Source of the DNA: Thermoanaerobacter thermocopriae JCM 7501
GTDB taxonomy: Bacteria; Bacillota; Thermoanaerobacteria; Thermoanaerobacterales; Thermoanaerobacteraceae
Assembly (NCBI RefSeq): GCF_001310975.1
Contig: NZ_BAZY01000001.1
Span: forward strand, 62,001 to 126,000
Direction of reading: 5' to 3'
Length of the DNA: 64,000 nucleotides
Numbering within the stretch: position 1 is the stretch's first letter; every line of letters begins with the position of its first letter. This document shows, piece by piece, positions 8,625 through 16,321 of the stretch. The notes beneath the pieces were generated by a model that saw nothing but the letters and a program-made list of their open reading frames with translations, was not told where the DNA came from and searched no databases. The position numbers and the translations under genes were made by a program.

Positions 8625-9080
8625 TTATAAAAACTTTAAAAGTTTATATTTTACAAGTCCTTCATTGACACCCAAGACAGCAGCAATATGAGGTACTGAA
8701 AAATATTTTAGTTCTTCTATATCACTATCATCAATTAATAATTCCGCAGCGAATATATTCGCTTCTTCTTCATACGTTCCTACTGGGAAAAGTGTATATT
8801 CTCTGATAAAGGAGATAGGCCTAACAGAATGGAGCACAGCATGTCCAAGCTCGTGCGCCAAGACGATTTTCCTTTCGTTTTCATCCAGCCCATTATTAAT
8901 AATAATAAATTTATTTCGCAGTGTTTTTACAAAATAACCTTTTGTATAGAGAGAATAACTTTTGTATACTACGTGGATTCCCAAATATTCTGCAATTTTC
9001 TGAGGATCTCTTGTTTCATGTTCTTTTACAAGGTGCTTCACTTTTTTGTAAATCTTTTTAATGTACCTCTCCTCCTGCAT
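8625..9080 (-). CDS. immA: ImmA/IrrE-family metallopeptidase
   Basis: About 150 residues from the ATG at 9080, which has GAGAGGTG six bases upstream; an upstream in-frame ATG exists but overlaps the repressor frame. The zinc motif H-E-L-G-H-A, followed by E-E-A-N-I-F-A-A-E-L-L, is diagnostic of ImmA/IrrE (DUF955) proteases. In ICEBs1 and phages these cleave the XRE repressor encoded beside them to induce excision. The repressor gene ends 13 bases upstream on the same strand, which fits the same role here. Confidence 0.9.
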   Translation of the reverse strand: MQEERYIKKIYKKVKHLVKEHETRDPQKIAEYLGIHVVYKSYSLYTKGYFVKTLRNKFIIINNGLDENERKIVLAHELGHAVLHSVRPISFIREYTLFPVGTYEEEANIFAAELLIDDSDIEELKYFSVPHIAAVLGVNEGLVKYKLLKFL

Positions 9081-9093
9081 GTGAAGCACCTCT

Positions 9094-9527
9094 CTAATCA
9101 GTTTTTTCTTTTTTCTTTTTTCTTCCATATTTTTCTTTATTTATTTCTTTGGCTTTCCAGAAAAGTTCAGATATATCTCTAAAAAGTTTTTCCTTGTCTT
9201 CCTCTGCAACTTTATCATCCATAAAAAAGCGTTGACATGCTGAATAAAATTTTCGTATTGAAGCATATCTCTTTTTGTAATTTTATACTTTTCTTTGTAG
9301 TTTTCAGGGATAAATGGTTTGCGTACATCAGTTAGTCCCATTAACCAATCCATGGAGACATTAAAGTATTCGGCAATCTTTTTTTTTATTTCATCACTGG
9401 GTGATGTTTTATTGCTTTCGTATAAAGAGATAGAATATTTTGTTACACCAAATAATTTACCAAATTCCTCTTGTGTCATCCCATGTTCTAACCTTAATTG
9501 TTTTATTCTTTCTCCTAATGTACTCAC
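9094..9527 (-). CDS. XRE-family (CI/ImmR-like) repressor, one-base frameshift
   Basis: The N-terminal HTH reads L-G-E-R-I-K-Q-L-R-L-E-H-G-M-T-Q-E-E-F-G and continues with V-T-K-Y-S-I-S-L-Y-E. The frame as given leaves at about 9231 in a T-run (minus-strand ...A-F-F-M-D-D-K-V). Adding one base gives an acidic C-terminus (D-I-S-E-L-F-W-K-A-K-E-I-N-K-E-K-Y) ending at 9094, 144 residues. Together with immA and int it forms a minus-strand control unit. It probably represses the divergent excision promoter through the GTTGAATATAT sites upstream. Confidence 0.85.
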
Positions 9528-9550
9528 GTTTATTCCTCCTCAATTAATAT

Positions 9551-9699
9551 GTTGAATATATTTCAACTATTTTTAATTATAACCCTCCATTCGAAATATG
9601 TAAATATCGTTTAATAAAAATCAACTTTTTAACGTAAAAAAATATTGACAGTTTAATATTTCTCTATTATAATAAAGATGTAGTAGAGATATATTCAAC
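9551..9699. promoter_or_regulatory. Divergent control region with repressor-operator-like palindrome
   Basis: GTTGAATATATTTCAAC (9551-9567) is a near-perfect palindrome just upstream of the repressor gene. The same half-site, as ATATATTCAAC, recurs at 9689-9699 just upstream of the rightward gene and downstream of its promoter. Two copies flanking a divergent promoter pair are what a lysogeny-type switch needs. Binding by the XRE repressor is inferred. Confidence 0.5.
9645..9673 (+). promoter_or_regulatory. Sigma-A promoter for the Cro-like/excisionase operon
   Basis: TTGACA (9645-9650), a 17-base spacer and TATAAT (9668-9673): a consensus promoter lying between the two operator-like sites. 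Confidence 0.8.
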
Positions 9700-9716
9700 C
9701 AAAGAGGTGAACATAC

Positions 9717-9950
9717 ATGGGGGTTGAAAAATTAAAAATTCTCAGAAAAGCGAGGGGTTTAACCCAAGAGCAAATGGCAAAAGCTCTTGGATATAAGGAT
9801 AGAAGTGGATATTGGTATTTAGAGAATGGGCGTGTATCAATCACTATTGATAAAGCAATGGAAATAAGCAAAATATTAGGTGTAAATGTAAATGAAATTT
9901 TTTTTGAAAATAATATTGAGCAAAACTCAACTAAAAAAGTCAATAATTAA
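9717..9950 (+). CDS. Small XRE-family regulator (Cro-like)
   Basis: 77 residues, essentially one HTH domain (L-K-I-L-R-K-A-R-G-L-T-Q-E-Q-M-A) with a short tail. Ribosome site AAAGAGGTGA lies before ATG 9717. It is the first gene rightward from the divergent promoter and faces the larger repressor, the usual place of a Cro-type antirepressor in ICEs and phages. The role is inferred from position. Confidence 0.8.
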   Translation: MGVEKLKILRKARGLTQEQMAKALGYKDRSGYWYLENGRVSITIDKAMEISKILGVNVNEIFFENNIEQNSTKKVNN

Positions 9951-9978
9951 AAATAGTAATACCAAGGGGGTATTTCAT

Positions 9979-10266
9979 GTGCCTTCAGAAAAATTAAAAG
10001 AAAAGAATGTTAAAGAAAATATACTTGAGCAACTTAAAGAGATTATTAGAGATGCAATCAGAGAAGCAACTTATGAATATAAACTTACCCTCACAATCGA
10101 AGAAGCAGCTAGATACACTGGAATTGGCAGAGATAAAATACTGGAACTAGCACACAACCCAGAATCGGGTTTCCCGGCCTTTCGGGTGGGTACTAAGTTT
10201 TTGATAAATAGAGAACTACTTAAAGAATGGCTTAAAAAAGTTACAGAAGAAAGAAAAATTTTGTAA
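9979..10266 (+). CDS. xis: Excisionase-type MerR/AlpA-like HTH protein
   Basis: About 95 residues from GTG 9979, chosen because AAGGGGG lies eight bases upstream. The C-terminal half reads L-T-I-E-E-A-A-R-Y-T-G-I-G-R-D-K-I, then F-R-V-G-T-K-F-L-I-N, the DNA-binding winged-helix pattern of Tn916-type Xis/excisionase proteins (HTH_17). It would direct the integrase toward excision. It follows the Cro-like gene by 28 bases in one operon. Confidence 0.8.
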   Translation: MPSEKLKEKNVKENILEQLKEIIRDAIREATYEYKLTLTIEEAARYTGIGRDKILELAHNPESGFPAFRVGTKFLINRELLKEWLKKVTEERKIL

Positions 10267-10276
10267 TAGAACATTT

Positions 10277-10347
10277 AAAAAGGGCACACAGCCTTATATA
10301 GGATATTTGTGCCCAAAAACAGGAGACGAAAAAGTGACAAAACACCA
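10277..10347 (+). repeat. Copy 1 of a 58-base hairpin element
   Basis: Bases 10277-10334 are identical to 11081-11138, and similarity continues to ACACCAA at the end. GGGCACA (10282-10288) pairs with TGTGCCC (10308-10314), enclosing a smaller CCT...AGG hairpin. A fixed single-stranded-looking tail (AAAAACAGGAGACGAAAAAG) follows. With no T-tract it is not an ordinary terminator. It lies 37 bases before the next start codon. Unidentified; possibly a cis-acting RNA or single-strand DNA structure. Confidence 0.7.
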
Positions 10348-10383
10348 ATAATTACCAAAAAATTTTAAAAGGGGGAATCAAAT

Positions 10384-10889
10384 TTGTCTTATCCTGAAAT
10401 TTTTAAAAGAGAAATTAAAAAACTTTATTTAGAGGGAAATACACAAAAAGAAATCGCAGCATTACTTAACTGCAGTACTAGAACAGTTAAAAGGATTTTA
10501 AAAAGCGACACCAATTACAACATAATAAAACAAGAAAAAAAAAGAAAAAAAGTAAAGTACAACATAAAGAAGCAAAACTTAGATATAAAAAAGAGAAACA
10601 GGAAGAAGAAGAAAGATTATTGTGGGGAATGATGGAACAACAGGGAATACATGCTCAAATGATTTCAAAAAAAAAGAGAATATCTACCGCACAGCTTGTA
10701 GAACTCTCACTGAGCCAGTATGTAGAAATAGATGAAAAACTAAGGTACATAGATCCACACCACAAACCTGCCGATTTGCCAAGAACTTATAATCCACATA
10801 ACATTATTCTTCCTCAATTTAGAGATTATGCAAATGAAATAGAATCCGAAAAATGGAATTCTAAAGTAGAAGAAGAAGCACTGAAATAA
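10384..10889 (+). CDS. HTH-domain protein of unknown role, one-base frameshift in poly-A
   Basis: TTG start with AAAGGGGG upstream. The N-terminus carries a resolvase/homeodomain-like HTH (G-N-T-Q-K-E-I-A-A-L-L-N-C-S-T-R-T-V-K-R-I-L). After the A-run at 10534-10551 a second frame gives a charged coiled-coil-like stretch (K-E-A-K-L-R-Y-K-K-E-K-Q-E-E-E-E-R) and continues to a stop at 10889. Adding one A unites them into 168 residues. The C-terminal part is not recognised. A terminator overlaps the stop codon. Confidence 0.6.
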
Positions 10890-10906
10890 GCAGTGCAGTT
10901 TTTTTA
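10878..10906 (+). terminator. Terminator overlapping the HTH gene stop
   Basis: GCACTG (10878-10883) pairs with CAGTGC (10891-10896), followed by AG and seven T. Confidence 0.75.
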
Positions 10907-11080
10907 TTGGGCAGCTGCTTGGTGGGGACAGCCAGATACCACTCCTGCCTGCCCACATGTTTTCCCTTCCAAGCTTGATTTTTTGTATTTATTTTATTTT
11001 TCGATAAAAATGTTATTTACTTTTTAAAAAAAGTAGACATATTATATAAAGAAAGAAAAAATTCTGCAAATAAAGCATTA

Positions 11081-11152
11081 AAAAAGGGCACACAGCCTTA
11101 TATAGGATATTTGTGCCCAAAAACAGGAGACGAAAAAGGTTGAAAACACCAA
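11081..11152 (+). repeat. Copy 2 of the 58-base hairpin element
   Basis: Bases 11081-11138 are identical to 10277-10334, including the GGGCACA/TGTGCCC stem (11086-11092, 11112-11118) and the CAGGAGACG tail. The following ACACCAA is also shared. It stands just upstream of the terminator and the YdjM-like gene. Confidence 0.7.
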
Positions 11153-11165
11153 CATTTTCCATTAT

Positions 11166-11196
11166 AAAAAGCACTGTAAAATAAACAGTGCTTTTT
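11166..11196. terminator. Bidirectional terminator-like hairpin
   Basis: AAAAAGCACTG (11166-11176) is a perfect complement of CAGTGCTTTTT (11186-11196). Confidence 0.8.
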
Positions 11197-11235
11197 ATAT
11201 TAGGCTTCAAAACTTGCTGTAAGGAGCTGATTAAC

Positions 11236-11790
11236 ATGTTAGGACGTACCCATATAGCCATAGCACTCGCAGCAACAGCACTTATTGTAAAAAACCCTGC
11301 TCAATTGCCTTTTTCTTTAACTGTTGCTGCAGCAAGTGCACTTCTGCCTGATATAGACACACCGGAAGGCACACTGAGGCGTCAAATAAACAAATATACT
11401 GGAGTACTAACTTTTCCTGTGCTAATAGTCGCAGGCTATTTTCTATTTAAATACAGATATTTTTCGCTAATAAGCCTAATGTTATACCTGACCTACATAG
11501 TACTCGCTTTTATAGGCTCACACAGAGGTTTCACACATTCTCTTGCAGGTTTTATATTTTTTACACTTATTCTATTTATGTCAAATAAAACAATTATACT
11601 GCCTGCTATAATAGGTTATGGTACACACTTAGCAGCAGATTTGCTTACTCCTTCGGGTATTCCTTTGCTTTATCCTTATAACAAGAGTTTCAAAATTCCT
11701 TTGGTACGTACAGGTTCACTGTTAGATATTTCAATTGGACTAACATTTAGTCTTATGTTTGTGGCTGTACTTTTTCAAAAGTTCATATAA
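11236..11790 (+). CDS. YdjM-type membrane-bound metal-dependent hydrolase
   Basis: 184 residues from ATG 11236, which has AAGGAG ten bases upstream. It has the N-terminal G-R-T-H-I-A-I-A, L-L-P-D-I-D-T-P-E-G, S-H-R-G-F-T-H-S and G-Y-G-T-H-L-A-A-D motifs, whose His/Asp residues define the DUF457/YdjM family, with several membrane segments between them. E. coli YdjM is LexA-regulated and its reaction is unknown. The gene appears as a one-gene unit between terminators and may be cargo. Confidence 0.8.
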   Translation: MLGRTHIAIALAATALIVKNPAQLPFSLTVAAASALLPDIDTPEGTLRRQINKYTGVLTFPVLIVAGYFLFKYRYFSLISLMLYLTYIVLAFIGSHRGFTHSLAGFIFFTLILFMSNKTIILPAIIGYGTHLAADLLTPSGIPLLYPYNKSFKIPLVRTGSLLDISIGLTFSLMFVAVLFQKFI

Positions 11791-11799
11791 AACATTTCA

Positions 11800-11826
11800 G
11801 GGACGTTGCAGAAACGTCCCTTTTTT
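11800..11826 (+). terminator. Terminator of the YdjM-like gene
   Basis: GGGACGTT (11800-11807) pairs with AACGTCCC (11813-11820), followed by TTTTTT. Confidence 0.85.
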
Positions 11827-12060
11827 ATTGAGGGAGGGTGCACTGCACGGGCTGTTCGTTCCCCCTTGGGCCTGTGTATTCGTCCTCCTGCGGTTAAGGC
11901 ATTCCCCCCTTAAAATTTTTTATTTTTCTTTTGCAGCCGGCTGGCTGCCTTTTTTTATTTTTTCAAGGGCCTGCTTACGCACTACATAACTCTCCCCTTC
12001 AGGCAGGGCATTAAAAATTGCCATGCTTATTTTTTTAAAAGCAAAAAAGCTTTAGGAGGT
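11827..12060. other. Non-coding stretch before rep, locally GC-rich
   Basis: A GC-rich patch at about 11828-11910 stands out from the AT-rich surroundings. A second terminator-like hairpin, GCAGCC-GGCT-GGCTGC followed by C and a T-run, lies at about 11934-11957. No reading frame convinces me. Its place before a replication initiator gene would suit a leader or antisense RNA controlling rep, but no promoter is clear. Confidence 0.4.
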
Positions 12061-12068
12061 AAAAAAGC

Positions 12069-13319
12069 ATGAGGAAATTAAAACGTGTAGTTATAAAAGA
12101 AGAGCTTGTAGCCCTTACAGGCGATATAATTGAGGCAATTATTCTAAACCAGTTCTTGTACTGGTCGGAAAGGGTTGAGGATTTTGACAGGTTTATTATA
12201 GAGGAAAAAGAACGTGCACAGGCAAATGGAATAAATCTGAATTTCCCTTTAACAAACGGCTGGATTTACAAAAAAATAAGTGAATTAAAAGATGAAACTA
12301 TGCTGACTGATTCCGAAAAAACAATTCGCCGAAAAGTACAAAACCTTGTTGAGAAAGGCTTTCTGCAGGAAAGACAAAATCCGATGTACAAATGGGACAA
12401 AACCCTACAGTACAGAGTTAATTTAACTTATATAGCAAAGAAGCTGCATGAAATCGGATATACGCTGGATGGATACAAATACGATATATCAGAGCTTGTT
12501 TCAGAAGAAGATAACTGTGAAGATTTAGAAATAGAGTCTTCTATTTATTTAGAAGAACAAAATGATATTTCTGAAGAACAAACTAATGTTTTAGAAGAGC
12601 AAGAACCTGCAGCCACCGAAATACAAAATGACGCTTCGGAAAGTCAAAACTTTGTCTCTTCGGAAGGACAAAATGACCCTTCGGAAGGACAAGAATTTGT
12701 CCCTTCGAAGGGACAAAATGACGCTTCGGGAGGACAAGATTTTGTCCTTTCGGATGGACAAAATGACGCTTCAGAGGGTCAATTTGACGCTTCAGAAGGT
12801 CATAATGTCCCTTCAGAGGGTCAATTTGACGGAGCAATACCAATAGATTACTACAGAGATTACTACAGAGATTACAACAATAGCAATAACCCGCCTAACG
12901 GCGGTGTAATTACTGCAGCTGCTGAAATAAACAAAAAATATAAAAAAATCACTGGAAGAGATAAACACTCATTTTTTGTTACTCTCTTAAAGAAATATCC
13001 TGCAGAAAGGATAACAAATGCTGTAGCTTATTTAGAAAAAGCTACACTGCAGGAGGAAATTTCTAATCCAGAAGGTTTTGTTGTTTCTACGCTGAAAAAT
13101 AATTGGGACATACAGCCTTTTAGATACAAAACACAGAAAGAATTTATTCCACCTAGAAATTACTTTAACGGCTATACTCAGAGAACCTACAACGTAAAAG
13201 AGCTAGAAAAGAAACTGCTCGAATACAGCTACAGGAAGGGCAAAGAAGAAAGTAATTTACCCGGTGTTACAGATAAGGGCATAGAAGAACTGGAAAGAAA
13301 ACTGCTTGGGCGCATCTGA
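12069..13319 (+). CDS. Replication-initiator-like HTH protein with internal repeat tract
   Basis: 416 residues. AGGAGG precedes ATG 12069. The N-terminal 130 residues form a winged-helix-type domain (E-A-I-I-L-N-Q-F-L-Y-W-S, then S-E-K-T-I-R-R-K-V-Q-N-L-V-E-K-G-F-L) seen in phage and ICE replication proteins of Firmicutes. Residues about 185-255 are a low-complexity tract of S-E-G-Q-N-D-A/P units, encoded by ten DNA iterons. The C-terminal third has a DnaD-like tail ending near N-N-W. Such genes commonly carry the origin inside the coding sequence, as phage lambda O does, so this is probably Rep plus ori. The origin role is inferred. Confidence 0.65.
   Translation: MRKLKRVVIKEELVALTGDIIEAIILNQFLYWSERVEDFDRFIIEEKERAQANGINLNFPLTNGWIYKKISELKDETMLTDSEKTIRRKVQNLVEKGFLQERQNPMYKWDKTLQYRVNLTYIAKKLHEIGYTLDGYKYDISELVSEEDNCEDLEIESSIYLEEQNDISEEQTNVLEEQEPAATEIQNDASESQNFVSSEGQNDPSEGQEFVPSKGQNDASGGQDFVLSDGQNDASEGQFDASEGHNVPSEGQFDGAIPIDYYRDYYRDYNNSNNPPNGGVITAAAEINKKYKKITGRDKHSFFVTLLKKYPAERITNAVAYLEKATLQEEISNPEGFVVSTLKNNWDIQPFRYKTQKEFIPPRNYFNGYTQRTYNVKELEKKLLEYSYRKGKEESNLPGVTDKGIEELERKLLGRI
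12621..12835 (+). repeat. Ten iteron-like repeats inside rep (candidate replication origin)
   Basis: Alternating units of 21 and 24 bases with consensus GGACAAAATGACGCTTCGGA. Some units contain the palindrome GGACAA-N4-TTGTCC. Conservation at the DNA level is stronger than the encoded protein needs, and the tract interrupts two well-folded parts of Rep. This is typical of an origin recognised by its own gene product. Confidence 0.6.
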
Positions 13320-13348
13320 GTGCACTTAGACGAAAGGGAGTGGTGATA

Positions 13349-13579
13349 ATGCAGAAAATTCACAAAATAGCACTGTCAAGGACTCCTGGTGAGTGGAATA
13401 AGCTTGCAAAAAGCACATCAGACTTAGACAGAGCTTTTTACTACAACGCCTTAAAAAGGCTTGCAGAAGCTCTGAAGAAGGGAAATAAGAGCGAAATAGA
13501 GACGTGGACTTTCAATGCAGAGGAGCTGAAGAAGTATCTTGACGCAAAAGACTCAGCAGGAATTAAACTTAAATATTGA
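13349..13579 (+). CDS. Small hypothetical protein
   Basis: 76 residues from ATG 13349, with GGGAG eight bases upstream; a GTG at 13340 is in frame but overlaps the ribosome site. It is helical and charged (D-L-D-R-A-F-Y-Y-N-A-L-K-R-L-A-E-A-L-K-K-G-N-K). It lies 30 bases after rep and is probably in its operon. No family recognised. Confidence 0.65.
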   Translation: MQKIHKIALSRTPGEWNKLAKSTSDLDRAFYYNALKRLAEALKKGNKSEIETWTFNAEELKKYLDAKDSAGIKLKY

Positions 13580-13604
13580 CATAATGAACTTATAGATGTA
13601 TAAT
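13576..13604 (+). promoter_or_regulatory. Consensus promoter for the NusG-paralogue operon
   Basis: TTGACA (13576-13581), a 17-base spacer and TATAAT (13599-13604). The bases before the -10 (ATAGATG) recur in front of ssb at 56969-56975 and, with changes, at 29318-29324. Confidence 0.85.
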
Positions 13605-13623
13605 TAATGCAGGAGGGATAAAA

Positions 13624-14166
13624 ATGACAGTCCAGACTCTGGCAAAGACAGAAAAGAAGGCATTGTGGTACGTGCTTTTTACGTACTACAACGCAGAAAA
13701 GAGAGTTAAAGAACACATAAACAATTTAGCAAAAAACGAATATCGGGGACGTATTATAAAGGCTGAAGTTCCTGTTCAAAAGATAACTGTATCCAGAGGA
13801 GGAAAAATAAAGCAGGTTGAAGAAAAAATTTTCCCCGGATACGTTTTTGTAAAAGCTGTCATGACTCCAGAGGTCATGGCAGCACTAAGGCGAATAAACG
13901 GTGTGGCTCACTTTGTTGGAGGCGGGAATGAGCCTGTTCCCATAACACCGGCAGAGGTAAAAAGAGCAAGAATACAGGACGACTTAAGTGAAGAATTCAA
14001 AGTCGGTGATACTGTCATGATAGCAGATGGTCCATTTGAGAACTTTGTAGGGAAGGTTGTAAAGATTAACGGCAGGAATATAAGTGTCTCTCTTAATATG
14101 TTCGGGAGAGACATAGAAGTGATTTTTTCTGAAGAACAGCTTGAAAAGTTACAGGAGTGTGGTTAA
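13624..14166 (+). CDS. NusG-family antitermination factor (ICE paralogue)
   Basis: 180 residues. The NGN domain (A-L-W-Y-V-L-F-T-Y-Y-N-A-E-K-R-V-K) has F-P-G-Y-V-F-V-K-A, and the KOW motif is K-V-G-D-T-V-M-I-A-D-G-P-F-E-N-F-V-G-K-V. Housekeeping NusG binds RNA polymerase. Specialised paralogues (RfaH, LoaP, ActX/TraB-type) act on long operons such as conjugation operons. Here it stands at the head of the RecD2-RecJ operon with a consensus promoter. A role in helping polymerase through the very long transfer operons is my inference. The stop comes just before the RecD2 start. Confidence 0.9.
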   Translation: MTVQTLAKTEKKALWYVLFTYYNAEKRVKEHINNLAKNEYRGRIIKAEVPVQKITVSRGGKIKQVEEKIFPGYVFVKAVMTPEVMAALRRINGVAHFVGGGNEPVPITPAEVKRARIQDDLSEEFKVGDTVMIADGPFENFVGKVVKINGRNISVSLNMFGRDIEVIFSEEQLEKLQECG

Positions 14167-14167
14167 C

Positions 14168-16225
14168 ATGATAGAAAACCTGCAGGAAATCAAAAACTGC
14201 ACAATTGAAAAAATAATTTTCACATCAGAGGACGGCTACCTGGTTGCAGCAGTGCGTTCAGATGACAACAGTTTCACTGCTACATTCCACGGCAGCTATA
14301 AAGAAGGGCAGAGGCTTAATTTAATAGGTGAATGGTACGTCCATCGAAGATACGGAAGACAGTTCAAAGTTGTATTTGCAGAAATACCAAAAGACGCAGC
14401 AGAAAGCGATATAGAAATTTTCCTGCAGAACATAAAAGGGATAGGTCCGGTAAGAGCAAGGAAAATAGTTGCAGCGTTTGGAAAGGACACTCTGCAGGTT
14501 ATTGAAGAAAACCCTGAAAAACTTAGAGAAATTGGGGTACCGCAAAAAGTAGTTGATTCAGTGAATGTCGAAATTACACAGAACAAAGAGTTCAACGAAA
14601 TAAAGCTTGAGCTTCTGCCTTTAGGATTTTCGCTTAACATGATAAAAAAGCTTTATGACCGCTATGGAAGCAGCACACTCCTGCAGGTAAAAGCAAATCC
14701 CTACAAAATTGCAGAAGAAATTGACGGAATAGGCTTTGTTAAAGCCGATGAAATAGCCAGAAAATTTGGCATAGAGCAGGATAATGCCTACAGGATTCAG
14801 TCAGGTTTAAAATACACACTGTATCTTGCCGAAACAGAAGGACACTTATACCTGCCAATTACGACACTGTGCAAAGCAGCATCAGAGAAGATTTTAAAAA
14901 CAGGCTACACAAAAGTTTTAGATCAGGCTCTGTATTTAACAGCTGCACAGGAACTTTACGACGATGAAGGGAAAGTGTACCTGCCTAAAAATTTTTACAA
15001 CGAAAAGTACATTGCTGAGAAAATTACTAGAATGCTCAATGAAAAGCCATGGAGAATAAATAACATTGATGAGCTTATCAAAGAGGCAGAGATTACAAAA
15101 AACATCAGGTACAGTCCAAAGCAGAAGGAAGCTGTAAAAAAGGCAATTGAAAACAACATATCCATCATAACAGGAGGCCCTGGCACAGGAAAAACAACGA
15201 TTGTCAGTGCTCTTCTGTATATTTTTCAGAAGCAAAACAAAGCTGTAGCACTGGCCTCCCCTACAGGCAAGGCAGCAAAAAGGCTGGAAGAAGTCACAGG
15301 CTATCCGGCAAAGACAATTCACAGATTGCTTGAAGCAAGATTCGATAGAGAATTTAGAAGTGTGAGATTCTTTAGAAATGAAAACAATCCTCTTGATGAG
15401 GATGTGGTTATTATTGATGAATTCTCAATGGTTGACAATGAGCTTGCTGCAAGCCTGTTTAAAGCCCTGAGGAAAGATACAAAGCTTGTCATAATAGGAG
15501 ACATGGATCAGCTTCCTTCAGTAGGAGCAGGAAACGTGCTAAGGGACTTAATTGAATCGAGCATAATACCCGTAACAAAGCTTGATGTTATTTTCAGGCA
15601 GGGTCAAACTTCAGGAATAATTTTCAACTCAAAACTCATAAGAGAAGGAAAAATGGTGCACTTCAACAACAAAGATTTTATCTTCCACGAACTTGTGAGT
15701 CCGGAACAGGTTGTAGAAGAATTTGTAAAAGAACTTGAAAAAGGCAAAACGCTTGATGACATTCAAATTTTAACGCCGATGAAAAAGACAGACATAGGCA
15801 CTTTGGAGTTAAACAGGCTGATACAGGAACGAATAAATCCACCACATCCCCAGAAAGAAGAAATAGCGTATGGCAGCAAAATATTCAGAGTTGGAGATAA
15901 AGTTATGCAGACTCAAAACAACTACGAAAAAGAAATTTTCAATGGCGACACGGGCTATGTAAAAAGAGCTTACAGAGATGAAGAGGGTCTAAGGCATGTT
16001 GTGATAGATTTCGATGGGCGAATAGTCGATCTGATAGAAGAGGAGCTGAAAGAAATAATTCCTGCCTATGCGATTACGATACATAAATCTCAGGGCAGTG
16101 AGTATGATACTGTAATCGTGGTGCTTGCAATGAATCACTACATAATGCTTAAAAGAAATCTTCTGTACACTGCCGTCACAAGAGCTAAAAACGTTGTTAA
16201 GATTTTTGGAGACATGCAGCTATAA
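14168..16225 (+). CDS. recD2: RecD2-type DNA helicase
   Basis: 685 residues from ATG 14168, with GGAGTG upstream. The N-terminal OB-like segment is followed by helix-hairpin-helix repeats (I-K-G-I-G-P-V-R-A-R-K-I and I-D-G-I-G-F-V-K-A-D-E-I), then superfamily-1 helicase motifs. These include Walker A G-G-P-G-T-G-K-T-T near residue 340, D-E-F-S-M-V-D (motif II), G-D-M-D-Q-L-P-S-V (motif III) and A-I-T-I-H-K-S-Q-G-S-E (motif V). This is a 5'-3' helicase of the RecD/TraA branch. It is probably for processing or replicating element DNA. Complete. Confidence 0.92.
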   Translation: MIENLQEIKNCTIEKIIFTSEDGYLVAAVRSDDNSFTATFHGSYKEGQRLNLIGEWYVHRRYGRQFKVVFAEIPKDAAESDIEIFLQNIKGIGPVRARKIVAAFGKDTLQVIEENPEKLREIGVPQKVVDSVNVEITQNKEFNEIKLELLPLGFSLNMIKKLYDRYGSSTLLQVKANPYKIAEEIDGIGFVKADEIARKFGIEQDNAYRIQSGLKYTLYLAETEGHLYLPITTLCKAASEKILKTGYTKVLDQALYLTAAQELYDDEGKVYLPKNFYNEKYIAEKITRMLNEKPWRINNIDELIKEAEITKNIRYSPKQKEAVKKAIENNISIITGGPGTGKTTIVSALLYIFQKQNKAVALASPTGKAAKRLEEVTGYPAKTIHRLLEARFDREFRSVRFFRNENNPLDEDVVIIDEFSMVDNELAASLFKALRKDTKLVIIGDMDQLPSVGAGNVLRDLIESSIIPVTKLDVIFRQGQTSGIIFNSKLIREGKMVHFNNKDFIFHELVSPEQVVEEFVKELEKGKTLDDIQILTPMKKTDIGTLELNRLIQERINPPHPQKEEIAYGSKIFRVGDKVMQTQNNYEKEIFNGDTGYVKRAYRDEEGLRHVVIDFDGRIVDLIEEELKEIIPAYAITIHKSQGSEYDTVIVVLAMNHYIMLKRNLLYTAVTRAKNVVKIFGDMQL

Positions 16226-16321
16226 AAATAGCCATAAATACAATTGACAGTTCAAAAAGGTACACAGCCTTGAAAGAAAGGCTTAAGGAACAAAAAGAAC
16301 AAATGGAAAGGGGGATTTTAT

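Larger units (their letters stand above)
10907..11235. other. Gene-free stretch with hairpins
   Basis: No coding frame is convincing. It holds an imperfect GC-rich inverted repeat (GGGCAG at about 10909 with CTGCCC near 10953), copy 2 of the 58-base hairpin element and a strong terminator. Confidence 0.6.

Noticed and set aside
10277-11152. Known riboswitch class for the duplicated hairpin
   Set aside because: I compared it with the motifs I know (c-di-GMP, TPP, SAM, preQ1 and others) and saw none of their conserved cores.
12621-12835. CRISPR array
   Set aside because: Repeats are contiguous and degenerate without unique spacers and are coding; no other regularly spaced repeats or cas genes are in the window.
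12583-12843. Minus-strand and second plus-strand ORFs over the rep repeat tract
   Set aside because: They arise because 21/24-base repeats keep all frames open; no ribosome sites, and the proteins are pure repeat shadow.
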